Positions 21,626 to 33,690 are shown, numbered from the stretch's first letter. The stretch is 64,000 nucleotides of DNA from DASYLJ01 sp964432595 (GCA_964432595.1 CAYSOF010000018.1:73729-137728), one strand, 5' to 3'. Translations and numbers: made by a program. The notes: generated by a model not told the origin, from the letters alone.

Positions 21626-23539
21626 ATGCTGTCTGTCGTGCGTCACACCCGGGTCATTCTCCGGCACGAGTCACATTCGCGCGTGGTCGGTCGTCGACGA
21701 ATCGCCACTTCGTTGGCACTGACGATCGTCCTCTCGACGGCGGGCTTCGCGCGCGCCGCCTTGGGCGACCTCCTCGACTCCACGTTCGGCCACAAGGGCA
21801 AGGTCACCACGGACATCCGCGACCGCGCCTTGGATGAGGTGCGGGCCGTCGCCGTACAGCCCGACGGGAAGATCGTCGCCGTAGGGTTCTCGCGCGACAA
21901 CCTGGGCGACGTGTCTGCCGTTGCTCGCTATCTGTCCGACGGCACGCTCGACGCTACCTTTGGCGGCACTGGCAAGGTTACTGGTCCACTCACTGCAGCC
22001 GAGGCGGTCGCGGTACAGAACGACGGCAAGATACTGGTCGTCGGCAGCCTGGCCGGGGACTTTGCTACCGTCCGATACACGGTGGACGGGGAACTAGACG
22101 CGACCTTCGGTGGTACCGGTACCGTCGTGACGTCGGTCGGGTCGTTCGAGGACGGGGCGCGCTCCGTCGCGGTGCAGGCCGATGGCAAGATCGTCGTCAC
22201 CGGCTACACGCGGCGATCGTCGAGCCCGTCCCCGCCACCTGCCGACGATTCCGATGTCGCAGTGGTCCGGTATGACGGCGGCGGTGTCCTCGATCCGACG
22301 TTCGGCGGCGGTGGCATCGTGATCCCAGCGCTGGCCGGAGGCTACATGGGCAGCGCCCTCGGCGTGCAGACGGATGGGAAGATCGTCGTTGGAGCAGGGC
22401 GAATCGTCGTCGGCCTCGGGATCGACGCGGCGTTCACCGTGCTGCGCTATGACGAAGATGGTACACTCGATGCGACGTTCGGCGGGACCGGAATCGTCAG
22501 CACGTCGATCGGCACCATGGACGCGCTGTCCGCGGTCACGGTGCAGGCCGATGGCAAGATCGTCGCTGCCGGGTTTTCCGACGCCGGACCCCACGGGACT
22601 GCGCTCATCCGACTTTCTGGCGACGGTACCCTCGATACGACCTTCGGCGACGGCGGCAAGGTCCTGACTCCGCTGGGGGACGCGTTCCCCTCGATCGCGT
22701 CGCTGCCCGATGGCAGGGTCGTGGTGGTCGGTTCGTCAGGCAGCAACGGCGGAAGCTTCGGCGACTACGAGTTCGCCGCCCTGCGATATCTAGCGGACGG
22801 GACACTAGACCAGACCTTCGGTGGCACAGGCTTCGTTACCAATCGCATCGGCCCAGGCTTCGACGAGGCGTTCGCCGTCGCGGTGCAGGCAGATGGCAAG
22901 ATCGTTGCGGCTGGATACGCAGAGATTGACCATACACTGGATTTCGCGCTGGTTCGTTACAACCAGAGCGGAAGCTTGAGCGCGCCCTGCGACAACTCGC
23001 CCGCCGCGACGTGTATCGGGTCCTGGCTCAGCGGCTCCCTCACCATCGACGAGCGCAAGCCGGGCAAGGAGAAGTTTCAGCTCAAGATGACCCGTGGCGC
23101 GACCCTGTCGGCCGGGCCATCGGGGGTCGGCGATCCCACGGTGGTGGGCGGGACAGCGTACACCATGTGCGTCTACGACGAGGCCGGGGATCCGATCGCG
23201 ATGCTCGAAGTGGATCGCGCGGGAAGCCAATGTGCCGGGGCTCCATGCTGGAAGGCCGCCCAAGGCCGCTACCGCTACAAAGATGCCGGGGCGTCGTCGC
23301 ACGGCATCGCGAGGATCGACCTGAAGACGGGATCCGCCGGCGACTCCAAGGTGCAGATCAAAGGAGCGAACAACGCGCCGAAGGGTCAGACCGAATTGCC
23401 GCTGGGAATCGCGTCCTCGCTCTCGGGTGCCGATCGAGCCACGGCGCAGCTCTTCGGCAGCGATACGGTGACGTGCGTCGAGCTCGTCACGGACGACGTC
23501 AGGAAGGCCGACGGACTGACGTTCAAGGCCAACCAATAG
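21626..23539 (+). CDS. Exported delta-60 repeat protein
   Basis: A 637-aa secreted or surface protein. The ATG at 21626 follows AGGAG and gives a signal peptide with a basic GRRRIAT stretch and a hydrophobic core (SLALTIVLSTAGFARA). Residues about 50-450 are delta-60 repeats of roughly 52-60 residues, each with LDxTFGGxG and then VAVQxDGKIVxxG. I count seven LDxTFG units, which would suit a seven-bladed propeller. Residues about 454-637 form a separate Cys-containing beta-rich domain starting CDNSPAATC. The base composition is slightly less GC-rich than its neighbours. Function is unknown. Confidence 0.88.
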   Translation: MLSVVRHTRVILRHESHSRVVGRRRIATSLALTIVLSTAGFARAALGDLLDSTFGHKGKVTTDIRDRALDEVRAVAVQPDGKIVAVGFSRDNLGDVSAVARYLSDGTLDATFGGTGKVTGPLTAAEAVAVQNDGKILVVGSLAGDFATVRYTVDGELDATFGGTGTVVTSVGSFEDGARSVAVQADGKIVVTGYTRRSSSPSPPPADDSDVAVVRYDGGGVLDPTFGGGGIVIPALAGGYMGSALGVQTDGKIVVGAGRIVVGLGIDAAFTVLRYDEDGTLDATFGGTGIVSTSIGTMDALSAVTVQADGKIVAAGFSDAGPHGTALIRLSGDGTLDTTFGDGGKVLTPLGDAFPSIASLPDGRVVVVGSSGSNGGSFGDYEFAALRYLADGTLDQTFGGTGFVTNRIGPGFDEAFAVAVQADGKIVAAGYAEIDHTLDFALVRYNQSGSLSAPCDNSPAATCIGSWLSGSLTIDERKPGKEKFQLKMTRGATLSAGPSGVGDPTVVGGTAYTMCVYDEAGDPIAMLEVDRAGSQCAGAPCWKAAQGRYRYKDAGASSHGIARIDLKTGSAGDSKVQIKGANNAPKGQTELPLGIASSLSGADRATAQLFGSDTVTCVELVTDDVRKADGLTFKANQ

Positions 23540-23600
23540 TCGCCGTGTCTTCATCCGGACAGCTGGCAGACCACTCGCCGACGCCCGGCGAGACCCCGCC

Positions 23601-24362
<762 letters not shown>

Positions 24363-24376
24363 GGGTCAGTACCTCG

Positions 24377-26286
<1,910 letters not shown>

Positions 26287-26290
<4 letters not shown>

Positions 26291-26955
26291 AGCTTGCCTC
26301 CCGTCAGGAACACCACGATGGGCACGACGACGAACCCGCCCGCGACGACGACGGCGATCAGCTGGCCGGTGCGGCGCAGCGCGGACTTGTGCGTGACGCC
26401 GAGCGACTCGAGACCGCTGCCGAAGCCGTGCCACATGTGGAAGCCGACCACGAGCATCGCGAGCATGTACCAGCCGACCATCAGCGGGCTCTGGAAGTCC
26501 TCGATGACGAGCCGGTAGAGGTCGCGGACCTCGGGCTCGTTCGCCGACGCGTAGTGGCGGCCGAATTTGAACGTCGCGATGTGGAGCGGGACGAAGACCA
26601 GGACGATGATCCCGGTCAGGATCATCGTCGTGGACGCCAGGCTCTTGTGGCTCGTGTAGCCGGCGCGCTCCCTCAGCTGGTAGCCGACGGGGCGGGCGGC
26701 GCGGTTCCGCAGCCAGACGCGAATGCCGCTCACGAAGTGGGCCACGAACAGCGCCAGCAGGCCGAGCTCCGCGACGTAGATCAGCGGGTTCGAGACCAGG
26801 TTGTGGCTGTAGTGGTTGTAGGCCTCGGCGTCGACGAGCACGAGCAGGTTGGCGCTCATGTGCGTCACGAGGAAGCCGATCAGGAGCAGGCCGGTCGCTC
26901 CCATCAACATCTTCTGCCCGATCGACGTGGTGAAGAACCGGACGATGCGCGACAC
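26287..26955 (-). CDS. sdhC: Succinate dehydrogenase cytochrome b558 subunit
   Basis: A 222-aa membrane anchor with five hydrophobic helices, the type B form that binds two b hemes without an SdhD partner. Candidate heme His residues lie in FLVTHMSANLL, FVAHFVSGIRV, FVPLHIATFKF and VGFHMWHGFGSG. Start is GTG at 26955, with AGGAAGGAG 8 bases upstream. Upstream in-frame residues are Arg/Pro-rich and unlikely to be translated. It begins sdhCAB and is preceded by a candidate promoter at 27039-27067. Confidence 0.93.
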
Positions 26956-27038
26956 GACTGGCTCCTTCCTCGGGAATCCCCGACGTCCCCGAATGCTAGG
27001 GAAGCCCCCCCGGCAAGCCAAACAATAAAAGTGCGGTT

Positions 27039-27067
27039 GCTGTATTAGCGGCGCGAATCGATCGCAA
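27039..27067 (-). promoter_or_regulatory. Candidate promoter for sdhCAB
   Basis: On the minus strand TTGCGA (27067-27062) and TACAGC (27044-27039) are separated by exactly 17 bases, ahead of sdhC. The -10 form is close to the TACAGA seen before rplU. Both boxes are only partial matches to consensus. Confidence 0.35.
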
Positions 27068-27076
27068 GCGTGGGAG

Positions 27077-27367
27077 TCACGGCAGGATGTTGCGGGTGAG
27101 GACGTCGCTCAGCGTGAGGGCGATCAGAATCGACAACCAGGCGAAGCCGCTGGCGGCGACGACCTTGGTGAGCGGCGGGCTGAACTTCACGTGCATGAAC
27201 CACAGCACGACGACGGCGGCCTTGGTGAACGCGATCAGCAGCATGATCACGACGTTCATGACGCCGAGGTCGACGAAGGCGACCCAGGTCGTGAGCGCGG
27301 TCAGCACCATCAGCAGCGAGAAGATGACCAGGTAGGTCCGGACCGGGACGATGTGCTCCGTCGACAT
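27077..27367 (-). CDS. Cytochrome c oxidase subunit IV, prokaryotic type
   Basis: A 96-aa membrane protein with three helices (TYLVIFSLLMVLTALTTWVA, VVIMLLIAFTKAAVVVLWFM, ASGFAWLSILIALTL), matching the small bacterial COX IV (CyoD/CtaF-like) subunit that stabilises heme-copper oxidases. HVKFSPPL after helix 2 is typical. It is the last gene of the ACIII-caa3 operon, 9 bases after ctaE. Confidence 0.88.
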   Translation of the reverse strand: MSTEHIVPVRTYLVIFSLLMVLTALTTWVAFVDLGVMNVVIMLLIAFTKAAVVVLWFMHVKFSPPLTKVVAASGFAWLSILIALTLSDVLTRNILP

Positions 27368-27376
27368 GCCGATGCC

Positions 27377-28033
27377 TCAGTGGGTGTGGCGCCCGATCAG
27401 ATAGAGCAGCGGAAAGAGGAAAATCCACACGATGTCGACGAAGTGCCAGTAGAGACCGGCGATCTCGACCGGAGTGTGGTACGCCGGCCCGAAGCGGCGC
27501 TTCCGCGCCCCGTTGATGATCCACAGCATGATCGGGACGCCGATGACCATGTGCAGCGCGTGCAGCCCCGTCAGCGTGAAGTACAGCGAGAAGAAGATCT
27601 CGGCCTGGTCGGTGTACGGCGCGGGGTACTGGAAGTGTGGGCCGGGCACGAGGTGCTCGTGGAACTTGTGCCAGTACTCGTAGGTCTTGATGCCGAGGAA
27701 GACCGAGCCGAGCGCCAGCGTCAGCCACACCCAGCGCGCGAGCGCCTTCGCGTGGCCGACCTGCGACGCGTGCACCGCGAGCGCCATCGTGAGGCTCGAG
27801 CCGATCAGCACCGCCGTGTTGAACGTGCCGAGCCGTACGTCGAGGTGGTTGCTCGCGTGCGCGAACCCGTCCGGAAAGAGCGCGCGATAGTACACGTAGA
27901 CGGTGAGGAGGCCGCCGAAGAACATGACCTCGTTCACCAGGAAGACCCACATTCCCAGCGTCGACGCCGTGTACTGCTGCTCGGCGTCGTCGAAGTGATG
28001 CGCGACGGCGTGGGTGGCGGACGCGTCAGCCAC
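27377..28033 (-). CDS. ctaE: Cytochrome c oxidase subunit III
   Basis: A 218-aa subunit III with five or more helices: TLGMWVFLVNEVMFFGG, FNTAVLIGSSLTMALAVHA, TLALGSVFLGIKTYEY, FFSLYFTLTGLHALHMVIG and GLYWHFVDIVWIFLFPLLYL. The EYWHKFHEHLVPG segment and the LYWHFVDIVWIF ending are diagnostic. The GTG at 28033 overlaps the ctaD stop by 8 bases. Subunit III supports proton uptake and stability of the caa3 oxidase. Confidence 0.95.
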   Translation of the reverse strand: MADASATHAVAHHFDDAEQQYTASTLGMWVFLVNEVMFFGGLLTVYVYYRALFPDGFAHASNHLDVRLGTFNTAVLIGSSLTMALAVHASQVGHAKALARWVWLTLALGSVFLGIKTYEYWHKFHEHLVPGPHFQYPAPYTDQAEIFFSLYFTLTGLHALHMVIGVPIMLWIINGARKRRFGPAYHTPVEIAGLYWHFVDIVWIFLFPLLYLIGRHTH

Positions 28034-29696
28034 GGGCGGTGCCCTCGGCGACCAGGCCCGGCGACTGCACGTCCGGCGCATGGTGCTGGTAGTCGTACGC
28101 CTCCGTCGTGACGATCGGCGTGCGCACGAAGTTCTCGGTGGGCGGCGGCGACGACGTCTGCCACTCGAGCCCGGTGGCGCCCCACGGATTGGCCGGCGCT
28201 TCCTTCCCGTACCGGAGCGACCACGCGAAATACATGAGGGGCAGCGCGTAGCCGACGGCGAGGATCGACGCGCCGGCGGTGGAGAGCACGTTCAGCACCT
28301 GAAACTCCTCGGGGTAGACGTGGTACCGCCGCGGCATGCCCAGGTATCCGAGGATGAACTGCGGGAAGAACGTCAGGTTGAACCCGAGGAAGACGAGGAC
28401 GCCGGACACCTTGGCGAGCCACTCGGGGTACATGCGGCCCGAGATCTTGGGCCACCAGAAGTGAACCCCGCCCAGGTACGCCATGATCGTTCCGCCGACC
28501 ATGATGTAGTGGAAGTGCGCGACGATGAAGTAGGTGTCGTGCACGTGGACGTCGAGGCCGAGCGAGGCCAGGAAGAGGCCGGTGAGCCCGCCCAGCGTGA
28601 ACAGCCCGATGAACCCGAGCGCGTACAGCATGGGCGAGTCCCAGACGATGGAGCCCTGATAGAGCGTCGCGGTCCAGTTGAAGACCTTGATGGCCGACGG
28701 GATCGCCACGAAGAAGCTCAGGAACGAGAAGATCATCGCGGCGTAGACCGACTGGCCGCTGGTGAACATGTGGTGACCCCACACGAGGAAGCCGAGCACC
28801 GCGATCAGAAGGCTCGACGCCGCGATGAAGCCGTAGCCGAAGATGCGCTTGCGCGAGAAGCAGGTGACGAGCTCGCTGATGACGCCCATCGCCGGCAGGA
28901 TCATGATGTAGACGGCGGGGTGCGAATAGAACCAGAAGAGGTGCTGGAAGAGGATCGGGTCGCCGCCGAGCGCCGGGTCGAAGATGCCGAGGTGGAACGC
29001 GCGCTCCACCGCGACGAGGCCGACCGTGATGGCGAGCACCGGCGTGCCGAGGATCATGATCAGGCTGGTGGCGTAGTTCGCCCACACGAAGAGCGGCAGC
29101 CGGAACCAGGTCAGGCCCGGCGCGCGCATCGTGTGGATCGTCACGATGAAGTTCAGGCCGGTCAGGATCGACGAGAAGCCGGTGATGAAGATGCCGAGCC
29201 CGGTCACGACGACGTTCGTCGTCGACGCGGCCGTGCTGTACGGCGTGTAGAACGTCCAGCCGGTGTCGACCCCGCCCGTGACCATGGCCCACAGCGTGAA
29301 CGCCGCGCCGATGATGTAGATGTACCAGCTCAGCAGGTTGAGCTTCGGGAACGCCAGGTCGCGCGCGCCGATCATGATCGGCAGCAGGAAGTTGCCGAGC
29401 ACGGCGGGGATCGACGGCACCAGGAAGAAGAACACCATGATGATGCCGTGCATCGTGAACAGCTTGTTGTAGGTGTCGCTGCCGACGACGTCGCCCGCGG
29501 GCGTGAGCAGCTCGAGCCGGATCATGGTGGCGAACAGGCCGCCCAGCACGAACATGACCGTGATCGAGATGAGGTAGAGCAGGGCGATCCGCTTGTGGTC
29601 GACGGTGAGGAGCCACGACTTCACGCCGTAGTCGGCGTTCAGATAGTTCGTGCGCGGAGCCTCGAGGTGATGATGCTGATGCGCGTGCGTGCTCAT
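28026..29696 (-). CDS. ctaD: Cytochrome c oxidase subunit I, type A2 heme-copper oxidase
   Basis: A 556-aa catalytic subunit that reduces oxygen at heme a3-CuB. FTMHGIIMVFFF holds a heme a His, WFYSHPAVYIMILPAMG holds CuB His and the cross-linked Tyr, GHHMFTSG holds two CuB His, and VHDTYFIVAHFHYIM holds the heme His pair. Helix VI reads YSHPAVY rather than GHPEVY, so the D-channel Glu is replaced by the Tyr-Ser motif that defines type A2 oxidases such as the caa3 enzymes of Rhodothermus and Thermus. The ATG at 29696 overlaps the ctaC stop. Confidence 0.97.
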   Translation of the reverse strand: MSTHAHQHHHLEAPRTNYLNADYGVKSWLLTVDHKRIALLYLISITVMFVLGGLFATMIRLELLTPAGDVVGSDTYNKLFTMHGIIMVFFFLVPSIPAVLGNFLLPIMIGARDLAFPKLNLLSWYIYIIGAAFTLWAMVTGGVDTGWTFYTPYSTAASTTNVVVTGLGIFITGFSSILTGLNFIVTIHTMRAPGLTWFRLPLFVWANYATSLIMILGTPVLAITVGLVAVERAFHLGIFDPALGGDPILFQHLFWFYSHPAVYIMILPAMGVISELVTCFSRKRIFGYGFIAASSLLIAVLGFLVWGHHMFTSGQSVYAAMIFSFLSFFVAIPSAIKVFNWTATLYQGSIVWDSPMLYALGFIGLFTLGGLTGLFLASLGLDVHVHDTYFIVAHFHYIMVGGTIMAYLGGVHFWWPKISGRMYPEWLAKVSGVLVFLGFNLTFFPQFILGYLGMPRRYHVYPEEFQVLNVLSTAGASILAVGYALPLMYFAWSLRYGKEAPANPWGATGLEWQTSSPPPTENFVRTPIVTTEAYDYQHHAPDVQSPGLVAEGTARG

Positions 29697-30676
29697 TCGG
29701 TGTGTCCGGCGGCCTGGCCTTCGGCCTGACCGCTCTGCGCTGCGGGGAGCGTCTTCAGGTACGCGATGAGCTGCATGACGCTCTCTTCGTCCAGCAACCC
29801 TTGATACGTCGGCATGATCGGCTGGTGGCCGGCCACGAGCTGCTTCTGCGGCTGGAGGATCGACTCGCGCAGGTAGTTCTCGTCGGCGACGACGCGGCGC
29901 CCACCCTCGAGCGTGACCGTGCTGCCGAAGAGGCCTGCGAGGCTCGGACCGCGGGTCGTCACGCCGCCCGCGTGACACGACGCACAGCCCTGCTGCTCGA
30001 AGATGCGACGGCCGGCGTCGGCGACGGACAGCACGACGTCCTGCTGCGTGTCGGCGCCCGCGAGCCAGGCCTGGAAGGCGCTCGGCTCCATCGCGACGAT
30101 CCGCCCGATCATCCCCGAGTGGAGCGTGCCGCAGTACTCGGCGCAGAACAGGTGATAGGTGCCGGGCACCGTCGCCTCGAACCACGTCGTCGTGTAGCGG
30201 CCGGGGACGGCATCCTGCTTCGTCCGAAAGGCGGGGACGAAGAAGCTGTGGATCACGTCCTCGGACGTCAGCGTGACCTGCACCGGCCGGCCGACCGGGA
30301 TGTGCAACTCGTTGATCTCCCGGCGGCCCTCCATGTGCTGCATCTTCCACATCCACTGCTTGCCGACGACGTTGATGCGCATGGCATCATCGGGTGCACG
30401 CCGGATGTTGGCGTAGAGGCTGGCGCCCCAGAAGAAGATCACCATGACGATCGCGAAGGGGACGGCCGTCCAGAACACTTCCAGGGCCATGGAGCCGTGG
30501 ACGTCGGGCGGCACCTCGTTCGGGTCGACGCGCCGGTAGCGCACCATGAAGACCACGATCAGGCCCGCGATCAGCGCGACGAAGACGGTGGTGATCGCGC
30601 AGAGGAAGAAGAAGAGCGCGTCGACCTGGGGAGCCAGCGTCGAGGCCTGCTCGGGGAAGAGCGAGAATCGCTTCAT
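29693..30676 (-). CDS. ctaC: caa3 oxidase subunit II with fused cytochrome c domain
   Basis: A 327-aa subunit II: two N-terminal helices, a cupredoxin domain with the CuA site (CAEYCGTLHSGM plus the upstream His in DVIHSFFVPAF), and a C-terminal c-type heme domain with CASCH and a distal Met in HQPIMPTYQGLL. The fused cytochrome makes this a caa3 enzyme that can take electrons directly from ACIII's ActE. The last 15 residues are Gln/Ala/Gly-rich. The ATG at 30676 overlaps the SCO stop. Confidence 0.96.
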   Translation of the reverse strand: MKRFSLFPEQASTLAPQVDALFFFLCAITTVFVALIAGLIVVFMVRYRRVDPNEVPPDVHGSMALEVFWTAVPFAIVMVIFFWGASLYANIRRAPDDAMRINVVGKQWMWKMQHMEGRREINELHIPVGRPVQVTLTSEDVIHSFFVPAFRTKQDAVPGRYTTTWFEATVPGTYHLFCAEYCGTLHSGMIGRIVAMEPSAFQAWLAGADTQQDVVLSVADAGRRIFEQQGCASCHAGGVTTRGPSLAGLFGSTVTLEGGRRVVADENYLRESILQPQKQLVAGHQPIMPTYQGLLDEESVMQLIAYLKTLPAAQSGQAEGQAAGHTE

Positions 30677-31521
30677 GCGGGGTGATGCCTCATGCGGTCC
30701 GCGGGCGAGGACTGGCGACGCTCGCGCCGCACCATCACGACGATGAACCCGACCAGGGCGAACAGCGTCAGCGCGCCGCCCACGCGGACCGCATCGATCG
30801 CGATCTTGCTGTAGCGGCCCGTCGCCGGGTCGTAGTGGAAGCAGAACAGCAGGAGGGCGTCGACGACCGAGCCGATCTTCTCGTCGGAGGCCTCCACGAA
30901 CGCCAGGCGGACGTCGCGGGGCGGGAACTCGACGCCGTAGAAGTAGTGCGAGACGCGGCCGCGCGGCGTCAGCACGATCACTCCGCTCGCGTGCGCGAAC
31001 TGCTTGCTGGGTTCGTCCCACTGCCAGCGGAAGCCGACGGCGTCGGTGACGCGACGGATCTCGGCCTCGTCGCCGGTGAGGAAGTGCCAGCCCTCGGCCG
31101 CGCCCGGACGGCGATACTCGCCGAGGTAGTGTTCCTTCTTCTTGGCGGCCAGCTCGGAGGTCTCGCGCGCGTCGAAGCTCAGCGTGACGACCGTGAACTC
31201 GTTGCCCACGTCGAAGGGCAGGGCGCGCAGCATGCTGACGACGCCGTTCAGCACGATCGTGCACAGCATCGGGCACTCGTAGTACGCCGGCACGAGCAGG
31301 ATGGGCTTGCCCGCCGCGAGATCGGCGAGCGTGACGCTCCGCCCGGTCTCGTCGCGGAAGCGCGCGTCCATCGGCACCTGCTCGCCGAGCCGCTGGTCGA
31401 AGGACACGTTGCGCAGCGCGGTGGGCCGTCCCGGCTCCGTGACCGGGGCGGGCGCCGACGCGGGCTGCGCGTGCAGCATCGCCGGGAGGGCGACGAGCAC
31501 CGCGGCGAGGAGTCGCCTCAT
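30673..31521 (-). CDS. SCO1/SenC copper chaperone
   Basis: A 282-aa thioredoxin-fold protein for CuA assembly. A signal sequence (about 1-18) precedes the domain. The copper ligands are ECPMLC (C-x3-C) and the later His in SKQFAHASGVIVL. A C-terminal helix (GGALTLFALVGFIVVMVRR) adds a second anchor, followed by a basic tail. It lies between the 138-aa operon protein and ctaC, both overlapping by 4 bases, which fits delivery of copper to the neighbouring subunit II. Confidence 0.95.
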   Translation of the reverse strand: MRRLLAAVLVALPAMLHAQPASAPAPVTEPGRPTALRNVSFDQRLGEQVPMDARFRDETGRSVTLADLAAGKPILLVPAYYECPMLCTIVLNGVVSMLRALPFDVGNEFTVVTLSFDARETSELAAKKKEHYLGEYRRPGAAEGWHFLTGDEAEIRRVTDAVGFRWQWDEPSKQFAHASGVIVLTPRGRVSHYFYGVEFPPRDVRLAFVEASDEKIGSVVDALLLFCFHYDPATGRYSKIAIDAVRVGGALTLFALVGFIVVMVRRERRQSSPADRMRHHPA

Positions 31522-31934
31522 CTGGCGGTCCCTCCGGCGGCGGCCCCTCCGCTCCGCCGCTCGGCGAAGAGCTGCATCGCGCGGTCGATCGGGATGCGCA
31601 CGGTGCCCTGGCCGCGATCGACCCAGCCGTAGCCGTCGAGGACGGCCTGCTCGCTCGCACGCAGCTTCGCGATGTCGGCCGCGGGGTCGACCTGGAGCCG
31701 CGGCTCCGGCGGCTCGACCGGGCCGTACTCCGACGCGAGCGGGCTCGGCCTCGGGCTCTCCTCCGCTTCACGCTCCTCGTAGAAGCGCAGCAGCGGCCAG
31801 ATGGCGATCATCGAGAGGAACAGCAGGGCGAAGACGCCGATGCCCCATTTGACGATCGTGCCGACCTGGATGTCGCGCCGCTCGTGACCCTCGCCGCCGT
31901 GCGGCGCCGTCGCGTGATGACTCGTCGTGCTCAT
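31518..31934 (-). CDS. Conserved membrane-anchored protein in ACIII-SCO operon, function unknown
   Basis: A 138-aa protein: His-rich cytoplasmic start (MSTTSHHATAPHGGEGH), one membrane helix (IGVFALLFLSMIAIWPLL), a proline-rich linker, and a small domain with DGYGWVDRGQGTVRIPIDRA near residues 100-120. I have seen this YGWVDxxxGxVRIPIxRAM ending in small proteins coded next to SCO genes in other bacteria, but no function is attached to it. Overlaps on both sides (ATGA) show tight coupling between actF and SCO. A role in assembling the ACIII-oxidase supercomplex or the copper site is inferred. Confidence 0.8.
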   Translation of the reverse strand: MSTTSHHATAPHGGEGHERRDIQVGTIVKWGIGVFALLFLSMIAIWPLLRFYEEREAEESPRPSPLASEYGPVEPPEPRLQVDPAADIAKLRASEQAVLDGYGWVDRGQGTVRIPIDRAMQLFAERRSGGAAAGGTAR

Positions 31935-33118
31935 GACACCACCGGCTGCGACGGATCGCGGAGCGGCAGCAGGGGCCGTCCCTCGAGCTGGCGCACGAAG
32001 AGCCAGAGCCAGAAGCCGCCGATCGCGAGGACCGCGGCGACGTCGACGACGTGCAGCGCGATCGACTTCGGATCGAACGCCGGCACGACCAGCCAGAACA
32101 CGTCGAGGAAGCGCACCAGCAGGACGAGCAGTGCCACGGCGGCGAGGCCGCGCGCGCTGCGCTTCAGGTCGCGCGAGAGCAGCAGCACGAACGGCAGCGC
32201 GAAGTGGAACAGCACGATGGCGATGGCGATCCACTTGCCGACGCCGCGCGTGCGCGCGAGGTACCAGGTGATCTCCTCGGGCAGGTTGGCGGCCCAGATG
32301 ATCAGGAACTGCGACAGGTTGAAGTAGGCCCAGAGCATGACGAAGGCGAGCAGCAGCTTGCCGAGGTCCTGGAACTGGTCGCGCTCGATCAACCCGCGCA
32401 CCGGCGGCTGCGTGCCGATCAGCGCCGCCATGGGGATCACGACCGCGAACGCGGTGAGCGCGCAGCCGCCCATGAACATCACGCCGTAGATCGTCGAGAA
32501 CCAGTGCGGCTCGAGCGACATCATCCAGTCGAACGACGCGAACGTCATGGTGAGGCCCATCAGCAGGAGGCCGCCGCGCGAGATCAGCTCGAGCCGCTCG
32601 GTGGGCTTCGGGTCGTTCGTGTCGTCCTGCAGCAGCGACCAGCGCACCAGCGCCCGCATGATGAGCGTCCAGCAGATGAAGTAGAACACCGCCCGGCCGA
32701 TGAAGAACGGCACGTTCAGGTACAGCGCCTTGTGCTGGAGCAGCGGGTCGTGCGCGACGTGCTCCGGCTGCGCCCACTCGTAGAGGTGTCCCGGCGCGAT
32801 CGCGATGGGGATGAACAGCAGCGCCATCCACGGCAGCGTGCGCGCGCCAGACTCGAGGAGGCGGCGGATCGCGACGCCCCAGGCGCCGCCCGTCACGTGG
32901 TGGATCATCAGGAGCGCCAGGCAGCCGAGCGCGCCGCCCGTCCAGAAGACGTAGGCGAGGAGATAGGCGCGCATGAACTGCGTCGGATTCGCGATGCCGA
33001 GCGCGATGCAGCCGATCAGGCCGAGCGCGCCGCTGATCATCGCGCCGCGCTGCACGCGGTAGACCGGATGGTCCGCGGGCAGCAGAAGGGTGGGCGGTGT
33101 GGCCATCGGGGTGCTCAT
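31931..33118 (-). CDS. actF: Alternative complex III subunit ActF
   Basis: A 395-aa NrfD/PsrC-like membrane protein, the second and shorter quinol-binding-type subunit of ACIII. About ten helices are visible. Family landmarks are FWTGGALGCLALLMIHHVTGG, ERLELISRGGLLLMGLTMTF, ASFDWMMSLEPHWFSTIYG and NLSQFLIIWAANLPEEITWY. The ATG at 33118 overlaps the actE stop; the in-frame sequence upstream of it is a shadow of actE. It completes the ActABCDEF set. Confidence 0.93.
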   Translation of the reverse strand: MSTPMATPPTLLLPADHPVYRVQRGAMISGALGLIGCIALGIANPTQFMRAYLLAYVFWTGGALGCLALLMIHHVTGGAWGVAIRRLLESGARTLPWMALLFIPIAIAPGHLYEWAQPEHVAHDPLLQHKALYLNVPFFIGRAVFYFICWTLIMRALVRWSLLQDDTNDPKPTERLELISRGGLLLMGLTMTFASFDWMMSLEPHWFSTIYGVMFMGGCALTAFAVVIPMAALIGTQPPVRGLIERDQFQDLGKLLLAFVMLWAYFNLSQFLIIWAANLPEEITWYLARTRGVGKWIAIAIVLFHFALPFVLLLSRDLKRSARGLAAVALLVLLVRFLDVFWLVVPAFDPKSIALHVVDVAAVLAIGGFWLWLFVRQLEGRPLLPLRDPSQPVVS

Positions 33119-33690
33119 TGCGGGGCCCCCGAGAGCGCCGCGCGCTCCGACTCGGGGACGTCGTTCAGCGTCGCGGACTGGCTCAACTGCAGCGCGCGGA
33201 CGTACGCGGTGATCGCCCACCGATCGGCGACCGGAATCTGCTGCGCATAGTTCGGCATGACGCCGAAGCCGTTCGTGATGACGTCGAAGAAGTAGCCGTC
33301 GGGCTGCGTGCGCAGGCGCTCGATGTGCAGGGACGGCGGCTTCCGGTAGCCGCGCAGCACGATCATGCCGCTGCCGGTGCCGACGCGGTCGTGGCAGGGC
33401 GCGCAGAAGATGTCGTAGCGCTCCTGGCCGCGCGTCACGAGATCGAGCGTGACGGGCACGGGGAACCCGGCGACGTAGTCCGGGCCGATGCGGCCCGTCG
33501 TGTAGGCGGGCTCGCCGAGACGCTCCGTGCGCCAGACGGTGCCTTCGACGGGCGGCCGCCCGGCGCGGCCGTCGCGGAAGAAGCTGCTCGGCTCCTGCGG
33601 CTCGTACTTCGGCTGGTCGTGCATGTCCTGACGACAGCCGGCGCCGAGCGCCAGGACCGCCGCGACGGCGAGGACGGCGAGGCGACGCAT
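33115..33690 (-). CDS. actE: Alternative complex III subunit ActE, monoheme cytochrome c lipoprotein
   Basis: A 191-aa lipoprotein (lipobox LGAGC, Cys19) with one c-type heme site CAPCH at about residues 95-99 and a distal Met candidate in GFGVMPNYAQQIP. It passes electrons from ACIII to the oxidase. Its start overlaps the actD stop (TGATG) and its stop overlaps the actF start. Confidence 0.94.
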   Translation of the reverse strand: MRRLAVLAVAAVLALGAGCRQDMHDQPKYEPQEPSSFFRDGRAGRPPVEGTVWRTERLGEPAYTTGRIGPDYVAGFPVPVTLDLVTRGQERYDIFCAPCHDRVGTGSGMIVLRGYRKPPSLHIERLRTQPDGYFFDVITNGFGVMPNYAQQIPVADRWAITAYVRALQLSQSATLNDVPESERAALSGAPQ

